Positions 9,701 to 19,100 of a stretch of DNA of 64,000 bases are shown here, piece after piece. The first letter of the stretch is position 1; every line of letters begins with the position of its first letter. A model generated the notes under the pieces. The model searched no databases and was not told the origin of the DNA. It saw only the letters and a list, made by a program, of their open reading frames with translations. Both the position numbers and the translations under genes were made by a program. The stretch is from Cloacimonetes bacterium UBA5210. GTDB taxonomy: Bacteria; Cloacimonadota; Cloacimonadia; Cloacimonadales; Cloacimonadaceae. The stretch spans positions 17,354-81,353 of the forward strand of contig DHVK01000036.1 of NCBI GenBank assembly GCA_002412625.1, written 5' to 3'.

Positions 9701-10756
9701 ATGCTGGATAAAAACAAAGATGCAGCCCTGAAGACCGCGATTTCTCAACTCGAAAAGAAATTCGGAGTGGGCACTTTGATGCGCCTGGGCGACAAACCGC
9801 TGAAAGTGGTGGATGTGATCCCCACGGGCGCCTTCAATCTGGATATTGCCCTGGGCATTGGCGGCATCCCGAAAGGCAGAATCATAGAAATATACGGCGC
9901 CGAGGCCAGCGGAAAGACCACTCTTTCCCTGCATATCGCGGCGGAATGTCAGAAACTGGGCGGAACTGTGGCGTTTGTGGATGCCGAACACGCGCTGGAT
10001 GTGCTATATGCCAAGCGTTTGGGTGTGCAGACAGACAACATGCTGCTTTCGCAACCCGATGGCGGCGAGCAGGCTCTGGAAGTAACCGAGACCTTGGTAC
10101 GCAGCTCTGCTGTGGACCTGATCATCGTAGATTCCGTGGCGGCATTGGTGCCCAGACAGGAGATCGAAGGCAACATGGGCGACAGCCACGTGGGATTGCA
10201 AGCCAGGCTGATGAGCCAAGCCCTGCGCAAGCTCACCGCGATCGTCTCCAAGAGCAATACTGCCGTGATCTTCATCAACCAGATCCGCATCAAGATCGGC
10301 GCGCCCGCTTTTGTGAATCCGGAAACCACCACCGGTGGCGTCGCGCTGAAGTTCTACAGCTCGCTGCGTCTGGAAGTGCGTTATGCCGGAGCCATCAAGG
10401 AAACCGGCGGCGACACCCAGGTTATCGGTGCCCGCACCAAAGTAAAGGTAGTGAAAAACAAGTTTGCACCGCCGTTCAAAACCGTGGAATTCCCCATCAT
10501 CTTCGGCAAAGGCATCTCGCATCTGGATATCCTCATCGATATGGCCTCAAACCACGACATCGTGAAGAAAAGCGGTTCCTGGTATGCCTACAACGACGAG
10601 AAACTGGGGCAGGGCCTGGAAAAAACCAAGCAATATCTGCTGGATAACCCGAATCTTTTGCAAGAGATCGAAGACAAACTGAAAGTCAAAGTAAGTCCGG
10701 AAGAGTTTATCGGCAACCCCGAAAGCGATGCTTCTGAAGTATTGGACGAAGAATAA
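9701..10756 (+). CDS. recA: Recombinase RecA
   Basis: The 351-residue bacterial strand-exchange ATPase. The Walker A loop is GAEASGKTT, a variant of the usual GPESSGKTT. Other signatures are VAFVDAEHALD, IIVDSVAALVP, QALRKLTAIVSKS, FINQIRIKIG and NPETTTGG. The C-terminal acidic tail (ESDASEVLDEE) is present. The ribosome binding site CGGAGGA lies six bases before the ATG. recX follows and overlaps in another frame, the common recA-recX arrangement. I saw no clear LexA box close to the gene; the nearest promoter is upstream of the adenosine kinase gene. Confidence 0.98.
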   Translation: MLDKNKDAALKTAISQLEKKFGVGTLMRLGDKPLKVVDVIPTGAFNLDIALGIGGIPKGRIIEIYGAEASGKTTLSLHIAAECQKLGGTVAFVDAEHALDVLYAKRLGVQTDNMLLSQPDGGEQALEVTETLVRSSAVDLIIVDSVAALVPRQEIEGNMGDSHVGLQARLMSQALRKLTAIVSKSNTAVIFINQIRIKIGAPAFVNPETTTGGVALKFYSSLRLEVRYAGAIKETGGDTQVIGARTKVKVVKNKFAPPFKTVEFPIIFGKGISHLDILIDMASNHDIVKKSGSWYAYNDEKLGQGLEKTKQYLLDNPNLLQEIEDKLKVKVSPEEFIGNPESDASEVLDEE

Positions 10757-11345
10757 ACGCCAAAGCTTCGTAAGCCTGGATAGCATATTGTGGGGGGTCC
10801 TGCCAAGCCGGACCCTCCATTATCTCTATCCCTTTTCGCCGGAGCAGGAAATCAGTGATGCCCAGGCGGAAGAGCTGAAAGCCGCCCTGGAAGCCCGCGC
10901 CTGGTGGCTAATCACGGAGTATCTGGCCAAAAGCGAACACAGCGAGCACCAGTGCCGCGCGTATCTGAAAAAACACTCCTTTCACCCCAGTATCGCGGAC
11001 AAGTGCATCGCTTTGTGCAAAGCAAAGGGCTATCTGGACGACCATCGCTTTGCCGAAATCTATATCCGCAGTATGCTGGAGCGCGGCAAGAGCAGACGCG
11101 CCATCATCCAGAAACTATCTGAACACCGAATCCCCCCGGAAGCGCTCTCCGCGCTGTTTGAGGAGCAGGAAGAGCCCCAACAAAGCCTGGATCTGCTGAA
11201 GGAGCAGATCTCCCGTCTCTTGTGGAAACACCGTGCCCAAGAGCCGCGTAAAGCCAAGGAAAAGGTCTATGCCTCCCTCTATCGCAAAGGATTCACGCTG
11301 GAAGATATTGGCGAGGCCTGGCGGGAATTGCAGCGCGATGACTAA
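10728..11345 (+). CDS. recX: Regulatory protein RecX
   Basis: A RecX-type modulator of RecA filaments. It has an N-terminal segment (FVSLDSILWGVLPSRTLHYL) like the beta region of Gram-positive RecX, then three helical repeats with CKAKGYLDDHRFAEIYI, GKSRRAIIQKLSEHRIP and KEKVYASLYRKGFTLEDI. The ATG at 10728 would overlap the last 29 bases of recA; an in-frame TTG at 10788 is the alternative and would remove the N-terminal beta segment. Neither start has a good ribosome binding site, so coupling to recA is likely. The 3' end overlaps the next gene by eight bases. Confidence 0.85.
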   Translation: MLLKYWTKNKRQSFVSLDSILWGVLPSRTLHYLYPFSPEQEISDAQAEELKAALEARAWWLITEYLAKSEHSEHQCRAYLKKHSFHPSIADKCIALCKAKGYLDDHRFAEIYIRSMLERGKSRRAIIQKLSEHRIPPEALSALFEEQEEPQQSLDLLKEQISRLLWKHRAQEPRKAKEKVYASLYRKGFTLEDIGEAWRELQRDD

Positions 11346-12345
11346 CAAAGTATTTGGCGGGCTGTGGGTCTGCGGATTGTTGTTTCTGGCATCCTGCGCC
11401 TATCAGGGGGTCAATCAATATCCGCTAAGCGCCGCCTATCCGCGCTATGAAGCCCTGCTGGGCAGTTTGAATGAACTGAGCCGGGAATATCCGGGCGTCT
11501 TTCAGCATCGCATTATCGGCTTCTCCGGAACCGAGAACCTGCCCATCTACGCTGTCGAACTGGGCAAAGGCGAGCGCAATATTTTGATCATCGGCCAACA
11601 CCATGCGGACGAGATGTTGGGCGTGGCAATCAGCCTGCACCTGGTGGAAGAGCTGAGCCGGGCTTATCTGAAGGATGCCAAAGTGAAAGCGTTGCTGGAT
11701 GAATATCGCTTGTGGATCGTGCCCAGTATCAACCCGGAAGGCTGGCGCGTGGTGAGCTCCGGTTTATCCCGGATCAAGCGCAAAAACAACCGGGATACAG
11801 ACGGCAACAAGAAGTTCGATCTGCGTACAGACGGAGTGGATCTGAACCGCAATTACCCCATATTTTGGGATCTGGATGGCGAAACTAACCACATGAGCAG
11901 TTTCTACAAAGGCCCTGCCCCAGCCTCCGAACAAGAGGTGAAGGCGATCATTGCCCTGGGCAGAAGAATTTCCTTTGAACTGGCGATTTTTTACCACTCT
12001 TCGTTGACCGGCGCGCTCAGTGAACGCATCTTCCTGCCTGCAGTGACCGAGGAGAGCCCGGAATTTATGCAATTGAGAAAGTTAGCAGAAGAATACGCAA
12101 AACAAAGCCCCAGAGATTATCACCGGGGAACATATCGCGTGCAAACCGGAACCAGTTCCAGAGTGGGCAACGCCCGCAATTTCTTCTGGCACGCGCTCAA
12201 AGTCCCCGCCATGCTGATCGAAGTGGGGGGCGTGAACCGGCAGGGACAAAGCATCATTCATCCCGGAGAAAAGATGGTGAAACGCATCAGCAAACGCCAT
12301 ACTAAAGCCCTGCTCAGCCTTCTGGAATACAACAGCGGTTCATAA
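11338..12345 (+). CDS. Lipoprotein M14-family zinc carboxypeptidase
   Basis: Secreted or periplasmic metallocarboxypeptidase. A lipobox LASC places the lipidated cysteine at residue 20. M14 signatures are H89-A-D-E92 (HxxE zinc ligands in GQHHADEMLG), NPEGW, VDLNRNYP (substrate NR pair), AIFYHSS (third zinc histidine) and AMLIEVGG (catalytic glutamate). The ATG at 11338 overlaps the recX stop, and a longer frame beginning at 11233 would run through recX, so 11338 is preferred. By analogy with MpaA-like enzymes it may trim muropeptides or other peptides; the substrate is not shown. It ends the cluster, and no clear terminator follows. Confidence 0.87.
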   Translation: MTNKVFGGLWVCGLLFLASCAYQGVNQYPLSAAYPRYEALLGSLNELSREYPGVFQHRIIGFSGTENLPIYAVELGKGERNILIIGQHHADEMLGVAISLHLVEELSRAYLKDAKVKALLDEYRLWIVPSINPEGWRVVSSGLSRIKRKNNRDTDGNKKFDLRTDGVDLNRNYPIFWDLDGETNHMSSFYKGPAPASEQEVKAIIALGRRISFELAIFYHSSLTGALSERIFLPAVTEESPEFMQLRKLAEEYAKQSPRDYHRGTYRVQTGTSSRVGNARNFFWHALKVPAMLIEVGGVNRQGQSIIHPGEKMVKRISKRHTKALLSLLEYNSGS

Positions 12346-12433
12346 AAAACCGCCCGGGCCAAGCTGGGCAGAACCTCTTCAACCGGCACACAAACCGGGT
12401 TGATCATTGCTTTCCGCGTTCATCAAAGCGTGC

Positions 12434-12790
12434 TCAAGCTGAAATCAAGGCGTTATTATCGGGTGAACACAGCATAATCTCAGCTTGATATCAAGTTAGT
12501 TTCCGGACAACTGAAAGAGAAAGCAAAGAGTGAAAATACAGTATTTTTCGGGGCAAACCCAAGTCGCTCCCGCTGACTTCAAGCTTCTCAACCCAATAAG
12601 CCAAAATCATGCACTGGAGTTCAAGCCACCTATTGTATCTATCGCTTTCGGAATATTTAAAGGGTGGCTTGGACTTCAGGCAATGCATGGTTTCCACCCC
12701 TGTTATTTGAAGTCCATTTGACCGTTTAATATATAGGTATTCATGAAGATACACACAGTCAAATGAAACCAAATCCATAAACCGGGATAA
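12434..12790 (+). repeat. Composite intergenic repeat, copy B
   Basis: Fills most of the gap between the M14 gene and dprA. The P palindrome covers 12434-12488, with outer arms AAGCTGA (12436-12442) and TCAGCTT (12480-12486). Hairpin H7 has arms TGGAGTTCAAGCCACC (12615-12630) and GGTGGCTTGGACTTCA (12663-12678). A CATTTGACC-type hairpin follows, partly decayed, at 12709-12770. The order P, CAAGCCACC hairpin, CATTTGACC hairpin is the same as in copy C. Confidence 0.78.
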
Positions 12791-12814
12791 ACCACCCCTG
12801 GGCTACAACACTAT

Positions 12815-13903
12815 CTACAAAGCAAAAAAGCTATTGCCGCCTTCTTTTTCGATCACTCCTTTCAGCTCCAGATTGGTCATCAGGGTGCTTAGCCTGCCGA
12901 TGGGGAATTTGGTGATGATCAGGATTTCATCGAAGCTGAGGGCTCTTTGCTCGTTCTTGAGCAGCTCGTAGATTACCTGTTCATCCTTGCTCAGGATGCC
13001 GGGGATTTCCAGCTGTTCCGCCTTCTCCGGGTTCATCCCCAGGATGTTCATCAGGTCTTCAGTGCTGGAGATCAGGGCTGCTCCGTTCTTGATCAGATGG
13101 TTGGGGCCTTCGGCGTTGATATTGTTGATGTTTCCCGGCAGCGCACAGATCTCGCGATCTTGCTGAATGCCGTTTTTGGCAGTCAATAAAGCTCCGCTGG
13201 ATATGGGGCCTTCCACCACAAAGACTACTTCCGCCAGGGCACTGATGATGCGGTTGCGCGCGGGGAAGTTCCACTTCTCGGATTTTGTGCCCGGTTCGTA
13301 TTCGCTGATCAGGGCACCGGATGCCAAGATCTGCTTGGCGAGTTCGGCGTTTTGCGGGGGATACACGGCGTCCAGGCCGCCAGCCAGGACTGCCACGGTG
13401 CTGCAGCCTTCCTGCAGCGCGATCTTGTGGGCAAAAGTGTCGATCCCCAGGGCCAATCCGCTAACGATATTCACCTTTTGGCGGCAGAGCGGGGCGAGCA
13501 GTTTGCTGCACATCGCCCGGCCGTATGAACTGGATTTTCGGGTTCCCACCACTGCCAGGTTTTTGGCTTTGAACAGGCAGTCCTTGTTTCCGCGGAAATA
13601 GAGCAGGAGCGGCGGCGCAAAGATGTCTTTCAGGCGCACGGGGTATTCATTGATGTTCAGACATTCAATCTGGTAGTGGTCCATCAGTTTCAGAATAGCG
13701 TCTGTGTTGTGCGGCAAGTTATTTTCTTGCAGATGCTTAGTAGCCGCTTCGGTCAGCATCTCGCCCTGATAGAGCGGATGCCGGGGCTTGCCGGTAAACT
13801 CGGTGGGATCCGGGTAGTGTTTCAGCACCTCGAGCGCCAGCTTGGGCCCCAGCTCGGGAGCGGTTTTCAGGCAAAGCCAGCTGAGGTATTCGGCATGGGT
13901 CAA
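12815..13903 (-). CDS. dprA: DNA-processing protein DprA
   Basis: Loads RecA on incoming single-stranded DNA during natural transformation. The 362-residue protein has a short N-terminal helical domain, a central Rossmann-like DNA-binding core (VVGTRKSSSYG, SGLALGIDTFAH, VLAGGLDAVYPPQN, SEYEPGTKSEKWNFPARNR, SGALLTAK) and a C-terminal winged helix (about 295-362) as in many full-length DprA proteins. Its start overlaps the obg stop by four bases, so the two are coupled. No other competence gene is in the window. Confidence 0.96.
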   Translation of the reverse strand: MTHAEYLSWLCLKTAPELGPKLALEVLKHYPDPTEFTGKPRHPLYQGEMLTEAATKHLQENNLPHNTDAILKLMDHYQIECLNINEYPVRLKDIFAPPLLLYFRGNKDCLFKAKNLAVVGTRKSSSYGRAMCSKLLAPLCRQKVNIVSGLALGIDTFAHKIALQEGCSTVAVLAGGLDAVYPPQNAELAKQILASGALISEYEPGTKSEKWNFPARNRIISALAEVVFVVEGPISSGALLTAKNGIQQDREICALPGNINNINAEGPNHLIKNGAALISSTEDLMNILGMNPEKAEQLEIPGILSKDEQVIYELLKNEQRALSFDEILIITKFPIGRLSTLMTNLELKGVIEKEGGNSFFAL

Positions 13904-14913
13904 AGCGATTCCTTGATCTGTTTGTAGAGAGTGTATTTCAGGGGTTCCAGCCCGATATTGCCCACGCTGGAGATTGCCTGAATCTGGTGATCTGTGGTTT
14001 TGGCGAAGATATTGCTCACTTCCGCGATTCTTGCGGCGCGCTCTTCCTCCGGAATGGTATCGATCTTGCTAAGCGCGATCGTGAACGGTTTCTTCTCCAT
14101 AAAGTTATCATAGAGATACAGTTCCGCCTTCAGGGTGCGATATGCCTCGAGGGGGTCTTCGCTGTTGATATCGATCAGATAGAGCAGGATGCTGGTGCGC
14201 TGAATGTGACGCAAGAACTGATGTCCCAATCCTTTACCCATGTGCGCGCCTTCAATGATGCCGGGGATGTCTGCCATCACAAAGTGCTGATATTCCTGGA
14301 TTTTCACCACTCCGAGCATCGGCTCCAGGGTGGTGAATTCGTAGTCCGCGATCTTGGGGCGCGCGGCTGAGAGCACGGAAAGCAAGGTGGATTTGCCGGC
14401 GTTGGGGAAGCCCACGAGGCCTACGTCTGCCATCAGTTTCAGCACCAGCTCCAGTTGGAGCTCATTGCAGCGTTTACCGGGTGTGGCATGGCGTGGTGCC
14501 TGATTGGTGGGCGTGGCGAAGTTGCTGTTGCCTTTCCCGCCTCTGCCGCCTTTGGCGAGAACAAATGTTTCTTCGGCATCGGTCACATCCGCGAGCTTGA
14601 TCTTGGTGCCGTCGTCCATAATCTGGAAGATTTCGGTGCCCATGGGCATGCGAAGCACCAGATCTTCACCGCTGTGGCCGCTCTTGCGATTGCCGGAACC
14701 GGCGAGGCCGTTTGCTGCCGTGAAGCGTTTGCTGTAGCGGTAATCCAGCAGGGTGTTCACGTTTGGATCACCCTTCACCACGATGCTACCGCCGCGTCCG
14801 CCATCACCGCCGTCGGGGCCGCCCTTGGGGATATATTTCTCTCGGCGGAAGCTTACTGCGCCATCGCCGCCATTGCCCGCTCTCACGCGGATTTTTGCAT
14901 AATCTATGAACAA
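13900..14913 (-). CDS. obg: GTPase Obg
   Basis: Essential ribosome-assembly GTPase of 337 residues. It has the glycine-rich N-terminal Obg fold (FRREKYIPKGGPDGGDGGRG, GRGGKGNSNFATPTNQAPR), then the GTPase domain with GFPNAGKST (G1), TTLEPMLG (G2), DIPGIIEGA (G3) and SKID (G4). It lacks the C-terminal OCT extension of some Gram-positives. The first codon is TTG at 14913, supported by AGAGAGG upstream; no in-frame ATG is nearby. Confidence 0.96.
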   Translation of the reverse strand: MFIDYAKIRVRAGNGGDGAVSFRREKYIPKGGPDGGDGGRGGSIVVKGDPNVNTLLDYRYSKRFTAANGLAGSGNRKSGHSGEDLVLRMPMGTEIFQIMDDGTKIKLADVTDAEETFVLAKGGRGGKGNSNFATPTNQAPRHATPGKRCNELQLELVLKLMADVGLVGFPNAGKSTLLSVLSAARPKIADYEFTTLEPMLGVVKIQEYQHFVMADIPGIIEGAHMGKGLGHQFLRHIQRTSILLYLIDINSEDPLEAYRTLKAELYLYDNFMEKKPFTIALSKIDTIPEEERAARIAEVSNIFAKTTDHQIQAISSVGNIGLEPLKYTLYKQIKESL

Positions 14914-14963
14914 AATTGACCTCTCTGTTACATGGTTGTTATCTATGGAATATCCGAAGTACG

Positions 14964-15815
14964 TCAGTTTGTCTCAAGCGCGGCTTCGGATCTTTGTTTG
15001 AAGTATGTCCAAGGCGTAGCATTCGGCTCTGAAAACAGGTTTGGAGCGGATGCAAAACCGGGATTATTCTTTTCGACGTATGTGCGGAGCTGTTGCGGAA
15101 GTTCGTCAAATCCGCCAGCCAGTTTACTGCCTTTGCAGACAAAAAGCAGCTGTCCCTGACGGTCGCCCATCTTCATGAAGGGTAGCCAGGGGGCAATCCA
15201 GGTGAATGATGTTTCGCAGGGCACGGAGCTCAACGTAGTATTTGTCAGATCAAGCTTGCGCGCTCTGTATTCACTGAGTTCCGCGGACTGGAAGTATTCG
15301 CTCTGCACATGGTCTCCATATAGCCTGCGGGAAAGCACATGCGGATAGAAGGGAAAGATCTCGGAGTGATAGACGATGCTTTCTCCGAGGTCAGTGGAGG
15401 GCAGGAATTGCCTGATAAAGGGCAGAGTATTGGCATCATATTCAAAGCTCTGATTCACCGGGTCGTTCCAGATCTGGATCACCGGCAAGGTCTCCTGGGT
15501 AAAGGGATTGCGCCATGTTTCCATGATCTGTCGGGTACGATGATCCAAAAACAGGCCTACTTCTTTGCTCAAAATGCGATATCCCGCCTCGGTAATCTCG
15601 ATTCTGGAGATCGTGTAAGCTTCATAGGCAAACAGTTCCATGCTTTTTTCACCGGGAATCAGGCTGTAAACATGGCCCTGCAAATGGTGCACGAATTCAT
15701 TGCCGCTCAGATCGCCACGCACCCGCAGATAGTCTTCCAAATAGCGGCGCGGGCTTTCCGTTGCCGGCAAAAATATCGGCAATATCAAGAGCAGTATCAG
15801 CAGCTTCTTCAGCAT
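14964..15815 (-). CDS. Exported DUF1838-family protein
   Basis: A 283-residue protein with an N-terminal signal peptide (KKLLILLLILPIFLPAT). The body matches my memory of DUF1838: YLRVRGDLSGNEFVHHLQG, VYSLIPGEKSMELFAYE, LFLDHRTRQIMETWRNP, IQIWNDPVNQ, SVPCETSFTWIAPWLPFMKM and KLAGGFDELP. The biochemical function of the family is not known. AAGGAGAT precedes the ATG. It is upstream of obg on the same strand with a 50-base gap and may be co-transcribed. Confidence 0.8.
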   Translation of the reverse strand: MLKKLLILLLILPIFLPATESPRRYLEDYLRVRGDLSGNEFVHHLQGHVYSLIPGEKSMELFAYEAYTISRIEITEAGYRILSKEVGLFLDHRTRQIMETWRNPFTQETLPVIQIWNDPVNQSFEYDANTLPFIRQFLPSTDLGESIVYHSEIFPFYPHVLSRRLYGDHVQSEYFQSAELSEYRARKLDLTNTTLSSVPCETSFTWIAPWLPFMKMGDRQGQLLFVCKGSKLAGGFDELPQQLRTYVEKNNPGFASAPNLFSEPNATPWTYFKQRSEAALETN

Positions 15816-16160
15816 GAAGGATCTCCTTTTCCCAGTTTATCGCCAATATGATAATAATGCTTTGAGTGTCAAGTGTTTTGGCCTTGGTAAAGCTTTAGAA
15901 ATGTCAATTAGCCAGAGCTAATCTGAGGCTTCGGCAGCGAAAAGAGTCACGGATATCTGCGAACACGGTGCCAGAAAGCGGTTTATACAGGACAATTGAA
16001 GCAGTCCTTGGGTTCACAAACCTCACTGTTGAATTCTATGTACGATCAATGCCTCGCGGGGGCGAATTGTGCTTGACAGAATAATTGCAAAGATAGACAC
16101 TTGTATGCGGTGACTTGGTTAGCTTCTGTGGAGAAATGAAATAAAAAGAGGTACAGACCA
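15816..16160. other. Divergent intergenic region before the beta-helix gene
   Basis: 345 bases between two divergent genes. I see a TTGACA at 16073-16078 on the plus strand without a convincing -10 box at normal spacing, and a small perfect palindrome ATTAGC-CAGA-GCTAAT (15907-15922). No gene, P element or H hairpin is present. Confidence 0.4.
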
Positions 16161-19100
16161 ATGAGACATCGACACTTGCATTTGTTTGTTTTTTGGATTT
16201 GTTTTTTCTCCTATCTTGGCTTAAACGCGCAGACGATGGTGAGCGGCACCATATCCAGCTCTCAAACCTGGAACCCGGCAGGCTCTCCCTACATTCTCAG
16301 CGGCACGGTGCAAATCTCCGGAACCAGCTATCCCGTGTTGACGATAGAACCGGGAACCGAGATCAGATTTGCCGCCGGGGCAGGATTGAACATCGGACAC
16401 CCAAGCTCTTCCAGCTATCGGGGTGGGCTTGTGGCAGAAGGGACAGTATCACAACCAATATTATTCACTGCTCATGCGGATACGCCCGCGGCGGGAGATT
16501 GGAATAAACTGAGTTCCCTGCTTTATACGGTCAGCGATCAGCTGAGCTTCAGTAACTGCATATTTGAATATGGCGGCGGTACCGGATCAATCTTTGAAGT
16601 CAGCGGTTCCCATCCATCATTTACCGGCTGTACATTTCGCTACTCACAGGGCTATGGTATCTATCATCCCAGCGTGAACTACGCGGCCTATGTGAGCCAA
16701 TGCAGTTTTCAGGATAATGGCGGCTATCCGCTCAATGTGTATCAGAACAATATGCAACGGCTGGGTGAAGGCAACAGCTTTTCCGGAAACAATCCCGACC
16801 GCATTCTGTTGCAGAGCCAGAACGTAACGACTGCTCAGACCTGGCGCAACTACGGCGTTCCTTACGAACCGGTGGCGGATATATTTGTCTATTGCGGAGC
16901 CACAGCTCTGGTGATTGAACCGGGGACACAAATCCTCTTCAGAGCCGGCAGCAGGCTACAGCTGGGCTCGGCATCAAGTTCTTCAAACAGTGGCAGCCTG
17001 GTGGCAGAAGGGGTTCTGTTCAGTGCGCTTGACCCCACCCCGGGTTCCTGGGTGGGTATTGTCACCGGGGGCTATGCTGTTACCGCCAGCACGGATATTG
17101 GCGGCTCCACGATCGAATATGCCGGAGCCTCCTACGCCGGGATCAGTTCGGCAGTATTTCTTGCCACGAATGGCGGCATCGGGCTTAGCGGCTGCAATAT
17201 TCGGCACAGCGCGGGCTGGGGGATATATCTGCACAGCGGCACAAATCAACCGACGATAGAAAACTGTATCTTTAGCAATAATCTGCGGAGCGTTTCCCTG
17301 CCCGCGGTGGATGTCTGGCGTTTGGGCAGCGGCAATAGCTATACCGGTTCTTCAGACCAAAGACCGGAAGTTCGCGGCGGCAGCGTAACGAGCACCTGCA
17401 CCTGGGTAGATCAAGGGATTCCCTGGTTCATAAATGGCGATTTGACGATCAGCGGCACCAGCAGTCCGCTGCTTACCATCGAGCCCGGCAGCGCTCTGGA
17501 GTTCAGCGAGGGCAGCAGCTTACTGGTCGGGAGCCCCAATAGCTCGAGTTATTACGGTGGCATAAGCGCGGATAATGTGACATTCAAGCCGGATTCCTCT
17601 GCCATTTGGGCTGGAATAGACTTTCGCTATTATTCTCTGATTTCCAGTTTGGCGAACTGCATCATCCAGGATTTCGGCAGCGTGGGGCTAAGGCTGGGCG
17701 CGAACAGACTCATTTCAATTCAGGGCCTGATGATCAATAATGGCAATGGATTTGGGATAGAGCTTAGTGGCGACGCCAAAGCAAGCATAAGTTCCACCAC
17801 CATCATGAATTGCGCAAACACCATCAGCATCTATGCCCGGGATTTGCATCAGCTGGGAACGGGGAATATATATCTTTTGAACGACGATAACCGCATTCAG
17901 TGTCTGGGTGGAGCAGTAAGTTACACTTGTAGCTGGATCAGCCATCCGGTTCCCATCCGCGTGTGTGCCAATATCGAAGTGAGTAGCTACAGCCGGCCTG
18001 TCCTGACTATGGGGTATGGAAATGTATTTGAGTTCAGTTCCGGGACGGGGTTGACCATCGGGACTACCAGTAGTTCCTCAAACCGTGGAGCCATCCGTGC
18101 TACCGGAATCACTTTTCGGGGTGAAGAACAGGCAGCCGGATTCTGGAGTGGCATTATCATCAGGCCATATGCGGACGCTTGTTTAATTTCCGGATGCACC
18201 ATCCGCGATGCCGGGTTTGGTCTGAACCCTGCCATCACGGTGTTCTCCACCGGCTCAACGCTGACCGGCTCGACAGTTACAAATTGCTCTCAGGTGGGCT
18301 TCTACTTGGGGACAAATGGAAGGATCTCACTGTCCGCGAATCAGATTGAGAATTGCGGCAGTAACCCGATCTCCGTTCCTGCCAATGCCGTAAGCAATAT
18401 TGGCCCGGAAAACGACTTCTCCGGAAACGCCATCGACCGGATTGAAGTGAGAGCGGAAACCATTAACAACAGCACAGTCTGGAGGGATGCCGGGATTCCC
18501 TATCAACCCACCGCGACGATAACGATTACCGGCTACAGCCAACCTCACTTTCAGATCATGCCCGGTGCGGTGATCATGTTTCCTCATGGAGTTGGCTTCA
18601 TCATCGGATCAAGTTCATCCTCCTCAAACCGGGGTTCTCTGGAGGCGGACAATGTGCTGTTCACAAGAAGCGAAGAGAGCGCGGTGCCCATGGGGCTGGT
18701 CTATTTGGCATACATCGTGGAATCCAGAAGCATTCTCAACAATTGTATCATTGAATACGCGGCTCACAGCAGCCATAATTGCGCGGTCTATGTCTATGAT
18801 TCAGCCCCGCAATTTGAGGCTTGTATCATCAGAGAAACTCCCGGGGATGGTATTCTGGGTAGCGGAGCGGCCGATTTTGGGGTGAATAACTGTAGCTTCA
18901 GCAATATAAACGGTTATCCGATCCGCACCTCAGTTCTGTACTTCGCTGCGGTAAGCGGAGTGGGAAACAGCTTTTCAAACTGCAACCCAAACCGGATTTT
19001 GGTGAGCGGAGGGACGATCACTCAAAACGCAGAGTGGCATAATCCGGGTATTCCGATCGAAGTAAGCTCAACCATCACAGTTACCTCCTACTCGAGCCCC

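Noticed and set aside
9946..10647. A 233-codon plus-strand frame within recA
   Set aside because: It is an out-of-frame shadow of recA, full of Arg, Gln and Cys as such shadows usually are.
11233..11337. Longer N-terminus for the M14 carboxypeptidase
   Set aside because: It would run through recX in another frame and bury the lipoprotein signal peptide that starts at 11338.
12491..12778. Minus-strand open frame of 95 codons inside composite repeat B, sharing YNRWLELQCMI with a similar frame at 39013-39306 in copy C
   Set aside because: The similarity follows from the DNA repeat. In copy A an extra T and in-frame stops break the same frame, no ribosome binding site is seen, and the hairpin explains the conservation better.
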